Assembly (NCBI GenBank): GCA_006226555.1
Contig: SBGS01000142.1
Location: 1-8,383, forward strand
Direction: 5' to 3'
Source of the DNA: Bacteroidota bacterium
GTDB taxonomy: Bacteria > Bacteroidota > Bacteroidia > Flavobacteriales_D > Crocinitomicaceae
DNA: 8,383 bases
This document shows positions 1 to 5,110 of the stretch, one piece after another. The notes below the pieces were generated by a model. The model was not told the DNA's origin, ran no database searches, and saw only the letters and a program-made list of their open reading frames with translations. Made by a program: the position numbers and the translations under genes. Within the stretch, counting starts at the first letter, position 1. Each line of letters begins with the position of its first letter.

Positions 1-11
1 GTTCTGCTTGG

Positions 12-311
12 TTAGATTTCAGTTGCATCTGTATTTCTCATGTTGATTTCAAGTATCTGTTCGATATCCTTTTTCTTGTAGAACAAGACACCACCAACTT
101 TCGAATAGGGGATAGTTCCATTGATTCTCAAATTTTGGAGTGTTCCTGGAGAGATCTGAAGCATCCGTTGTACATGATGTGATTTCAACCAGACAACATC
201 CGGTTCTTTAGGAGTTTGTTTTTCGCGCTTGTCTAAAAGTGCTTTGATGTCTCCAAGAAGATTCCACTTGAATTCCTCCAGGTCTTCTCTTGTAATAATT
301 TCTGTTGCCAT
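12..311 (-). CDS. Excisionase-like winged helix-turn-helix DNA-binding protein
   Basis: The product is a 99-residue protein. Residues 41-87 form an HTH_17/MerR-like winged helix: the recognition-helix part reads SPGTLQNLRINGTIPYSKVG and the wing is the VLFYKKKDI stretch. Residues 1-35 are predicted helical and charged. This architecture is typical of the small DNA-binding proteins beside integrases and mobilisation genes in Bacteroidota mobile elements, where they act as excision factors or regulators. The start is placed at the ATG at 309-311; the frame can be extended to a TTG at 336-338, but those extra nine residues are not family-like. The gene is divergent from the acetyltransferase gene, and a 22-bp dyad lies about 55 bp upstream of its start, so it could regulate itself and its neighbour. 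That role is inferred. Domain call is strong; exact function is open. Confidence 0.85.
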   Translation of the reverse strand: MATEIITREDLEEFKWNLLGDIKALLDKREKQTPKEPDVVWLKSHHVQRMLQISPGTLQNLRINGTIPYSKVGGVLFYKKKDIEQILEINMRNTDATEI

Positions 312-365
312 ATGATTTGATTTTTGTGTTCTCGACAAAATTCCGGCTACTTGAATTTTTTATTT

Positions 366-387
366 CACAAGTTGGTATCATCTTGGG
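366..387. repeat. Dyad repeat copy 1 (operator-like)
   Basis: The 19 bases CAAGTTGGTATCATCTTGG (368-386) are identical to those at 543-561. In the 22-bp frame, 8 of 11 positions pair with their mirror position, so the repeat is also an imperfect palindrome. It lies about 55 bp upstream of the HTH gene start. This placement suits a dimeric repressor or excisionase site; the binding protein is unknown. Confidence 0.7.
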
Positions 388-453
388 ATAAATAAATTTT
401 GAAACGCCCTGTTTATAATGGTTTCAGTTTTCAGAAGGTCGAAAACGTAAAAT

Positions 454-483
454 CACCCAAGTTGGGAAGGTCAATTTTGGGTG
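454..483. repeat. Central dyad with nested palindrome
   Basis: CACCCAA (454-460) and TTGGGTG (477-483) are a perfect 7-bp inverted pair. The left arm overlaps the perfect 11-bp palindrome CCCAAGTTGGG (456-466), which shares CAAGTTGG with the flanking 19-bp repeats. No T-run follows on either strand, so it is not a terminator. It may be a degenerate third copy of the same operator-like site. Confidence 0.55.
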
Positions 484-540
484 AAAATCACTCGATTTTG
501 GAACGGTAAAATGGGACCTGTAAAAGATTTGAGAAAACAT

Positions 541-562
541 ACCAAGTTGGTATCATCTTGGT
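541..562. repeat. Dyad repeat copy 2 (operator-like)
   Basis: This copy is the more symmetrical: ACCAAG (541-546) mirrors CTTGGT (557-562), and 9 of 11 positions of the 22-bp dyad pair. It also contains the perfect palindrome ACCAAGTTGGT (541-551) and two TTGGTAT heptamers 11 bp apart (547-553 and 558-564). It lies about 52 bp upstream of the acetyltransferase start, mirroring the placement of copy 1 relative to the HTH gene. Confidence 0.75.
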
Positions 563-613
563 ATGTTTTATTGAATAAGTAATCACTTTCTTTGTACGAA
601 GAAATAGAGTAGA

Positions 614-1132
614 ATGAGTGAAATAGCCTTAGAGCGTGTAAAATTGGAAGATTGGAGAGTACTCCAAAAAATAGGAAGAGAAACTTTCAAAGAGACTTTT
701 GAATCGGGTAATACTGAAGAAAACATGCGCGACTATTTGGCAAACGGGTTTTCAGAGGAAAAGCTTAAAAGTGAATTGAATAATCCAGGATCAATCTTTT
801 ATTTCGCACGAATAGGAAGTATTGTGTCGGGGTATTTAAAGGTGAATTTCAGTGATGCTCAAACTGAGCTAAGGGATGAATCCGGAATGGAAATTGAGCG
901 TATTTATGTGCTCAAGGAATTGCATGGTAAGAAGGTTGGTCAACTACTTTTCGAAAAGGCGTTGGACCTGGCTAAACAGAGTGAAAAGAAATTCGTGTGG
1001 TTGGGTGTTTGGGAAGAAAATCCAAGAGCCATTCAGTTTTATAAAAAGAACGGCTTCGAAGAATTTGACAAGCATGTTTTCATAATTGGAGATGACGAGC
1101 AAACGGATATTATGATGCGATTGGATCTTTAG
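614..1132 (+). CDS. GNAT-family N-acetyltransferase (PaiA-like)
   Basis: This 172-residue protein has the length of a single-domain GNAT enzyme, which transfers an acetyl group from acetyl-CoA to an amine. Motif A runs over residues 94-116 (IERIYVLKEL then GKKVGQLLFEKA, the acetyl-CoA pyrophosphate loop). Motif B covers 128-148 (WLGVWEENPRAIQFYKKNGF). The tail GDDEQTDIMM (159-168) resembles the GDDxQTD ending of PaiA-type polyamine acetyltransferases, so spermidine, spermine or another small amine is a plausible substrate; this is inferred. The start is the first in-frame ATG and has no evident Shine-Dalgarno sequence. The gene sits between the HTH and rteC-like genes and is probably cargo of the element. 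Its TAG stop overlaps the rteC TAA stop on the other strand within TTAG (1129-1132), with no terminator between them. Confidence 0.9.
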   Translation: MSEIALERVKLEDWRVLQKIGRETFKETFESGNTEENMRDYLANGFSEEKLKSELNNPGSIFYFARIGSIVSGYLKVNFSDAQTELRDESGMEIERIYVLKELHGKKVGQLLFEKALDLAKQSEKKFVWLGVWEENPRAIQFYKKNGFEEFDKHVFIIGDDEQTDIMMRLDL

Positions 1133-1953
1133 TTGAATCCTTCTAATTCCAATATCTTCCGTTCTAAATCACCTTCTAATCGATTTACAAACTTTATCTG
1201 ATCTTTCTTTCTATTTGAAATGTCGTGGAATGATCGATAAAGATCACCGATCTGAATTTGAAACATCGTTTCGAAGACCTTGGCTAGATCCTTCAGATCT
1301 GCATCACCATAATTAATTGCACCGGATGCTTGGAGGGCGTAGATCAATTCAACGAGATCCAAGCGGTTTGCTGTCCATTTTAATTTTGGAGGAGGTGGAC
1401 CAAAAGAAGGTTGAAGCTCCGGTTTAGGTGTGAAGTGTTTTTGGAATAGATCGAATGCAATAATGTTTGCCGCGACGACATCATGTGAAGTGTTGAATTC
1501 AGGATCGAGGATCAGTCCGTTGGATAATCGCGAGAATCCATAGTTATTTGCTCCTCGTAGGAAATATAAGTTATCAAAATGGGTCAAACCTTCATGATAA
1601 TAACGTACGAATTCAATGTGATCCCGAAGGATGTGTCGATACATGCGATGCTTGCTGTCGATAAATGCTTTCACCTCATCATCAGTCAACATGATTTTCT
1701 TGTGCTCGAGCTCTGCTAGAATAGAATAGTGAAAGAAGTAAGCCAGGATCTGCGGCTTGGTATATTTGAAAAAATAGATCTCATCATCAAGGGAATTAAA
1801 ATCCTCCTTCCGCAAACAATTACGAAAGGAGGTTAGCGTCTTCTTGATGAGGTTGGCCGCCTTGTTTGCTCTGCATAACGCATCGGCTTCGTTGTGTTGT
1901 AATAATTCCAGTTCCTCGCATAATTCTCTAGTCGCATTTACGTAATATTCCAT
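1129..1953 (-). CDS. RteC domain-containing protein
   Basis: The protein has 274 residues from the ATG at 1951-1953; a TTG at 1972-1974 could add seven. RteC-like features are the aromatic block IYFFKYTKPQILAYFFHYS (about residues 59-77) and a C-terminal region, from LKWTANRLDLVELIYALQ (about 191-208) to the end, typical of the family and probably DNA-binding. In the Bacteroides conjugative transposon CTnDOT, RteC activates excision genes under tetracycline control. Homologues next to integrases in other Bacteroidota elements are usually presumed to regulate the element, with no known drug link. The gene starts 48 bp after the integrase stop on the same strand, so the two are probably co-transcribed. 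No RteA/RteB two-component genes or tet gene are visible, so tetracycline induction should not be assumed. Confidence 0.88.
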   Translation of the reverse strand: MEYYVNATRELCEELELLQHNEADALCRANKAANLIKKTLTSFRNCLRKEDFNSLDDEIYFFKYTKPQILAYFFHYSILAELEHKKIMLTDDEVKAFIDSKHRMYRHILRDHIEFVRYYHEGLTHFDNLYFLRGANNYGFSRLSNGLILDPEFNTSHDVVAANIIAFDLFQKHFTPKPELQPSFGPPPPKLKWTANRLDLVELIYALQASGAINYGDADLKDLAKVFETMFQIQIGDLYRSFHDISNRKKDQIKFVNRLEGDLERKILELEGFN

Positions 1954-2001
1954 GGTTAAATCTGATGTAAACAAATATTGTTTATTCAGAACGTAACCAT
2001 T

Positions 2002-3258
2002 TTACGTCCTGCTAACTTTTTTCAAATTAGTTGATGAACTGGACAACTTTTCGCGAAGATCTTTCATGTCGGAGCTCACTTTATCATCCAACACCTTTGC
2101 ATAGATTTGAGTCGTGGAGATTTTTGTGTGTCCAAGCATTCGGGAAACGGTTTCCAAAGGAACGCCATTAGACAGTGTTACGGTTGTCGCAAAGGTATGT
2201 CTGGCCATATGTGATGTCAGATTCTTTTTAATACCACAGAGGTCAGCTATTTCCTTCAGATACGCATTGTATTTCTGATTACTATTCACCGGTAACAGCT
2301 TATTGTACTTCACACATTCAGGATGATCCTTGTAGCGGTTAATGATCTCCATGGGTAATGGAAGTAAAGGAACACTTTCACGTGTGCCCGTTTTCTGTCT
2401 GATCGTCGACAACCAATATTCACCATCTATTCCAATCGATAAAGCATTGCTCTCGAATTTATAGATATCTGAGTATGCGAAACCAGTATAACAACAGAAC
2501 AAGAATACGTCTCGCACCATAGCAAGTCGAGGCATTTGAATGTCCAAATATTGCATGGTGTCAAGTTCCGCTTGTGTGAGGATCTCGCGCTCAGGATTTG
2601 TGTAGGTGCATCTGAAATTATCGAATGGGTTTTTCGGTATCCATTCCAGACTAACAGCTACATTCATGATCCGCTTCAAGTTGGTGATGTATTTGTACGC
2701 GGAATTGGTTTGCATTCCTTCGTTAACCAAAAGATAGTGTTCGAATTCCGTTACAAATTTTAATGAGAGCTCTTCCAGGGGAAGATCATTCTTTTTGAAT
2801 TTGTGCTTGAGGAAGTTCTCGACTTTGGTTTGGCAGTAATCGTACTTTGCTAAAGTGGTCTTGGCCATCTTTCCGGCTTTGATTTTCTCCTGCATTTTAA
2901 CCGAATGGTATTCGAAGGCATTTAGAATCGTTTTCTGAGCGATCTTGTCTTTCTTGCCGAGGAATAAGTCTTTCAATTGTGGGGCGGTTATTTTCTCACC
3001 TCTGGATACGTAGTTTAAAAAGTGTTTTTTGATCTCATTGGCTGAATGATCCAACGCTCCATTGATAAAGATTGCGTCAGGTGCATTGGCTTTTACTCTG
3101 TTTCTACGAATGTCCCATTGTTGTTCCGTAACATAATGTGGCGTTGCGATTTCGACGCGTCTACCATCGACGGTGATTCGGATGTAAATACATGATTTAC
3201 CTTCTTTCAGTCTGCGCTTGTAAAGCCAGAACAGTACTGAGTACCTTTGATTTTCCAT
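2002..3258 (-). CDS. Tyrosine recombinase / site-specific integrase (Bacteroidota type)
   Basis: This 418-residue, full-length protein should catalyse integration and excision of the element. Domains in order: an arm-DNA-binding domain (about 1-95, with FWLYKRRLKEGKSCIYIRIT), a SAM-like core-binding domain (about 110-215), and a catalytic domain (about 225-400). Visible active-site residues are K289 (RQKTGTR), H350 and R353 (SHMARHTF), H377 (LGHTKIS) and the nucleophile Y386 (TTQIYAKV). The first catalytic arginine, expected after TGL in box I, is absent: the sequence reads YTGFAYSD with alanine there. As far as I recall, IntDOT and many other Bacteroidota integrases also lack it, so this need not mean inactivity. 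The start is the ATG at 3256-3258. The gene lies about 290 bp from the 3' end of tRNA-Asp, pointing away from it, and is followed by the rteC-like gene. Confidence 0.95.
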   Translation of the reverse strand: MENQRYSVLFWLYKRRLKEGKSCIYIRITVDGRRVEIATPHYVTEQQWDIRRNRVKANAPDAIFINGALDHSANEIKKHFLNYVSRGEKITAPQLKDLFLGKKDKIAQKTILNAFEYHSVKMQEKIKAGKMAKTTLAKYDYCQTKVENFLKHKFKKNDLPLEELSLKFVTEFEHYLLVNEGMQTNSAYKYITNLKRIMNVAVSLEWIPKNPFDNFRCTYTNPEREILTQAELDTMQYLDIQMPRLAMVRDVFLFCCYTGFAYSDIYKFESNALSIGIDGEYWLSTIRQKTGTRESVPLLPLPMEIINRYKDHPECVKYNKLLPVNSNQKYNAYLKEIADLCGIKKNLTSHMARHTFATTVTLSNGVPLETVSRMLGHTKISTTQIYAKVLDDKVSSDMKDLREKLSSSSTNLKKVSRT

Positions 3259-3260
3259 TT

Positions 3261-3298
3261 TTGTTCACTGTTTTTAGATGAATAATTGCTTGTGAACA
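3261..3298. repeat. Inverted repeat just upstream of the integrase gene
   Basis: TGTTCAC (3262-3268) and GTGAACA (3292-3298) are a perfect 7-bp inverted pair with a 23-bp spacer, immediately upstream of the integrase ATG. It falls where the integrase promoter or leader should be, so it could be an operator for autoregulation. A 7-bp match in AT-rich DNA may also be chance. Confidence 0.35.
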
Positions 3299-3360
3299 CG
3301 TTAAATCAAAAAAATAAAGCAACATCTGTATTACAGTGACCATGGGCTTTTCAGCCTAAT

Positions 3361-3410
3361 TCGGTGAGCAAATATCGGAATTGTATTTTGCTCACCGATT
3401 TGCTAACCTA
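3361..3410. repeat. Three 12-bp repeats (perfect inverted pair plus direct copy), candidate recombinase-binding sites
   Basis: TCGGTGAGCAAA (3361-3372) and TTTGCTCACCGA (3387-3398) are perfect inverted copies with a 14-bp spacer. A third unit, TTTGCTAACCTA (3399-3410), directly abuts the second and matches it at 10 of 12 positions. A T-run follows on neither strand, so this is not an intrinsic terminator. Located between the integrase gene and tRNA-Asp, it resembles the clustered arm-type or accessory protein sites found at the attachment ends of integrative elements. No protein assignment is possible from sequence alone. Confidence 0.65.
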
Positions 3411-3434
3411 ATAGTTGTTCTCAAATGATGTTTT

Positions 3435-3467
3435 TTGTTGTTTCTGACGAATTCAGAAAATCAACAA
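3435..3467. repeat. Interrupted inverted repeat in the presumed attachment region
   Basis: TTGTTG plus TTTCTGA (3435-3447) is mirrored by TCAGAAA (3453-3459) and CAACAA (3462-3467), giving 13 paired positions with a 5-nt loop and a 2-nt bulge on one side. There is no T-run at the end of the hairpin in either direction. It could be a binding site or a folded DNA element; AT-richness limits confidence. Confidence 0.45.
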
Positions 3468-3501
3468 TAATTCGGAAACACTTGATTTTAAAGGGATATA
3501 A

Positions 3502-3531
3502 AACAAAAAAGCCTGTCGATTGACAGGCTTT
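3502..3531 (-). terminator. Intrinsic terminator downstream of tRNA-Asp
   Basis: On the minus strand the stem GCCTGTC (3528-3522), loop AATC and GACAGGC (3517-3511) is extended by A-T pairs and followed by TTTTTTGTTT. It lies about 20 bp past the tRNA 3' end and would end the tRNA transcript before the integrase gene. Confidence 0.85.
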
Positions 3532-3548
3532 ATGCTTTAAACGTTCTG

Positions 3549-3622
3549 CGGTCTGGACGGGACTCGAACCCGCGACCCCATGCGTGACAGGCATGTATTC
3601 TAACCAACTGAACTACCAGACC
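3549..3622 (-). tRNA. tRNA-Asp (anticodon GUC)
   Basis: This 74-nt gene folds into a complete cloverleaf. The acceptor arms GGTCTGG and CCAGACC pair fully and the discriminator is G. The anticodon stem CATGC/GCATG encloses the loop CTGTCAC, giving anticodon GTC. The T arm is GCGGG, loop TTCGAGT, CCCGT. The D arm is GTTC and GAAT around an AGTTGGTTA loop. The 3' CCA is not encoded, as is common in this phylum. The 3' end faces the integrase gene, making this the likely integration target; the gene remains intact, as expected when integration regenerates the tRNA end. Fold and identity are certain; its role as attachment site is inferred. Confidence 0.97.
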
Positions 3623-3696
3623 AATTTTCCGACCTTTCGGTACTAACAACAGTTAGTTTTGAGGAAATTGTCAGTGCTTTTCGTTAAAAGCGTGGG

Positions 3697-3728
3697 CAAA
3701 TGTAACACAAAAATCTGTTTTCAAACAA
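3697..3728 (-). promoter_or_regulatory. Bacteroidota-type promoter for tRNA-Asp
   Basis: On the minus strand, TACATTTG (3704-3697) matches the Bacteroidota -7 element TAnnTTTG exactly. Candidate -33 TTG elements lie 17 bp (TTTG, 3725-3722) and 21 bp (TTG, 3728-3726) upstream. The expected start near 3690 gives a leader of roughly 65-70 nt, which contains a 6-bp hairpin (ACTAAC at 3642-3647 with GTTAGT at 3652-3657). Confidence 0.75.
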
Positions 3729-3776
3729 GGAAAATCAAAAAAAAATAAAAGGAATTTTTAAGTGCTTGATTCATAG

Positions 3777-3804
3777 AATAAAAAAGGCGTCCGAAGACGC
3801 CTTT
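3777..3804 (-). terminator. Intrinsic terminator of the T9SS protein gene
   Basis: On the minus strand the stem AAAGGCGTC (3804-3796) and GACGCCTTT (3791-3783) encloses a TTCG loop closed by C-G, the very stable cUUCGg tetraloop in RNA. TTTTTT then follows. It begins about 18 bp after the stop codon of the secreted-protein gene and separates it from the tRNA promoter. Confidence 0.92.
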
Positions 3805-3822
3805 ACTATTTCGTTGTGATGC

Positions 3823-5019
3823 TTATTGTTTTGCGAAACGCGCTGTCGCCGTTCCCGCAGTGTGAACAATACGAACCACATAAATACCTGGATTAAGACC
3901 AGAGATCGAAATTTCATTATTGATCTCTGAAGGATCGATCGTTTTCACGATGTTTCCATTCAGGTCGTAAATGAATACCTCAGTTACTTTATTCTGAAGG
4001 TTGTACCCAAGAATACGAATTGACTCATTCGCAGGGTTTGGATACAGCGTAAATACTTCAAATTTGTTGATTGCCAATCCTAATGTAGCGTCTGATCCGT
4101 CGCAATCCTCATCGATTCCATTGTCAGGAATATCTGTTGCATTCGGATTGATTGCGTTATTCGAATCGTCACAGTCATCAGCGTTAGCTACATAGTTTGC
4201 AGGAATTGTACAACCTGTAACTGTTGTAGTGTTGTTCGGATCTCCAAATCCATCATTGTCACCATCGAAATAAACTGTTCCTCCGTTATCAACAACTGAT
4301 ACAGTAACGCTCAAGCTGTCTGATGCTGGGAACAACGCTGCTCCTTCCATTTTAGAAACAACATATTTCACCTCATACGTACCGGCTCCTAATACTGCTG
4401 GATCGAATGAAGTCGCAGGTGCTCCGTTGATGGTGAATACTCCACCTGTTGTTACATTTGGTGTAAGTGTAACAGCAGCATCTGTCGAACAGTAAGAAGA
4501 CGCAATTGTGAAAGATGGATCCGGCTTGATCTTCATCCATAAACGATAAGTAGCATTATTATCATTCTGAGGAACCGGGAAGATACCGCACAGCTCAATA
4601 TCAGCGAGGAAGCGGATAGTATCTCCAAAGATCCCTACTTCTGTTGGTGTTCCTGTGTAACTAACACATCCGGTAATATATCCATTACTTGGTGGAGAGT
4701 AAGAAGATGCATTAGACGCAGCTGAAATACCTGCTGGCATGTCTTCAAATGAAAGGTTATCCACGTTTGTGATGGCAATATCAAGGTTTGGTTGTCCCGG
4801 ATCGATCAATTGAGCGTTGAAACACTCATCCGTGATCACGAATGATTCAAAATCGTTGTATGGTTGACCAACAACTCCATCCATCAATGTACTGTCGCAT
4901 GTTCCACCATATGTGATACCTTGAGAGATAAGGTCCGCGTTACAGTCTGTTGGGGTACACTGTCCGTAAACAGCATAAAAGCTTCCTATCGAAAGCACTG
5001 AAAGTAGTAGTTTTTTCAT
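3823..5019 (-). CDS. Secreted protein with Asp-rich Ca-binding-like segment and type IX secretion sorting domain
   Basis: The protein has 398 residues from the ATG at 5017-5019; the frame can be extended to a GTG at 5041-5043, but the ATG puts the signal peptide (MKKLLLSVLSIGSFYAVYG) at the N terminus. Residues 20-245 are a Cys-containing extracellular region I do not recognise. Residues 250-310 are acidic (FDGDNDGFGDPN, then DDCDDSNNAINPNATDIPDN and GIDEDCDGSD), resembling the MopE-type metal-binding repeats and thrombospondin-3-like Ca-binding loops of Bacteroidota secreted proteins. Residues 320-398 are a Por/type A T9SS sorting domain (FTLYPNPANESI, then IYDLNGNIVKT, then GLNPGIYVVRI). 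It is therefore expected to cross the outer membrane by T9SS and be surface-attached or released. It is monocistronic, with its own terminator and a divergent neighbour. Its biological role is unknown. Confidence 0.92.
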   Translation of the reverse strand: MKKLLLSVLSIGSFYAVYGQCTPTDCNADLISQGITYGGTCDSTLMDGVVGQPYNDFESFVITDECFNAQLIDPGQPNLDIAITNVDNLSFEDMPAGISAASNASSYSPPSNGYITGCVSYTGTPTEVGIFGDTIRFLADIELCGIFPVPQNDNNATYRLWMKIKPDPSFTIASSYCSTDAAVTLTPNVTTGGVFTINGAPATSFDPAVLGAGTYEVKYVVSKMEGAALFPASDSLSVTVSVVDNGGTVYFDGDNDGFGDPNNTTTVTGCTIPANYVANADDCDDSNNAINPNATDIPDNGIDEDCDGSDATLGLAINKFEVFTLYPNPANESIRILGYNLQNKVTEVFIYDLNGNIVKTIDPSEINNEISISGLNPGIYVVRIVHTAGTATARFAKQ

Positions 5020-5110
5020 ATAATTTTGTTTAGCACTTTTCACTGCTAATATACAGCAATTTAAATCTATTCTTTTGGCAAGGCTAAAAGATTATTAACA
5101 ACGCATTGTC
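5020..5110. promoter_or_regulatory. Divergent promoter region, T9SS protein / methyltransferase
   Basis: These 91 bp separate two divergent start codons and must hold both promoters. On the minus strand TAGATTTA fits the -7 consensus at all but its last base, but no correctly spaced -33 element is seen. On the plus strand TTG, an 18-bp gap and TAATATAC is only a loose match. No clear operator is visible. Confidence 0.4.

Larger units (their letters stand above)
339..613. promoter_or_regulatory. Divergent regulatory region between the HTH and acetyltransferase genes
   Basis: This AT-rich stretch holds no convincing gene. It must contain the promoters for both divergent genes. The octamer CAAGTTGG occurs three times on the plus strand (368-375, 458-465, 543-550). 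Two of these lie in identical 19-bp sequences and the third in a separate dyad; all are listed individually. A weak match to the Bacteroidota -7 element (TTTCTTTG, 587-594) lies just before the acetyltransferase start, but no well-spaced -33 TTG goes with it. Confidence 0.5.

Noticed and set aside
1..20. The window start shares GTTCTGC with 3543-3549 and TTGGTTAGA with the tRNA D-loop sequence, suggesting a possible second att copy.
   Set aside because: The matches are 7 and 9 bases, are not collinear with each other relative to the tRNA, and do not include the tRNA 3' end.
366..562. The 19-bp repeats as a CRISPR array.
   Set aside because: There are only two identical units 175 bp apart, with no regular spacers and no cas genes.
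876..1085. A 69-codon frame inside the acetyltransferase gene.
   Set aside because: It is out of frame within a clearly coding GNAT gene and looks like a shadow.
1129..1953. Tetracycline-inducible CTnDOT-type regulation implied by the RteC homologue.
   Set aside because: No rteA/rteB or tetQ-like gene is visible, and RteC-domain proteins are found in many elements without these.
2536..2763. A 75-codon plus-strand frame opposite the integrase gene.
   Set aside because: It is antisense to the conserved integrase core and has no independent support.
3361..3398. The 12-bp inverted repeat read as an intrinsic terminator.
   Set aside because: The loop is 14 nt and there is no T-run after the stem on either strand.
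3425..3523. A 32-codon plus-strand reading frame starting with two ATGs.
   Set aside because: It overlaps the interrupted inverted repeat, ends inside the tRNA terminator hairpin and has no start signal or recognisable sequence.
3511..3592. The 8-mer TGACAGGC occurs in the terminator stem (3521-3528) and in the tRNA anticodon arm (3585-3592), a possible duplicated attachment core.
   Set aside because: The copies are only 64 bp apart and eight bases long, they are parts of functional stems in both places, and they could not bound an element that contains the integrase.
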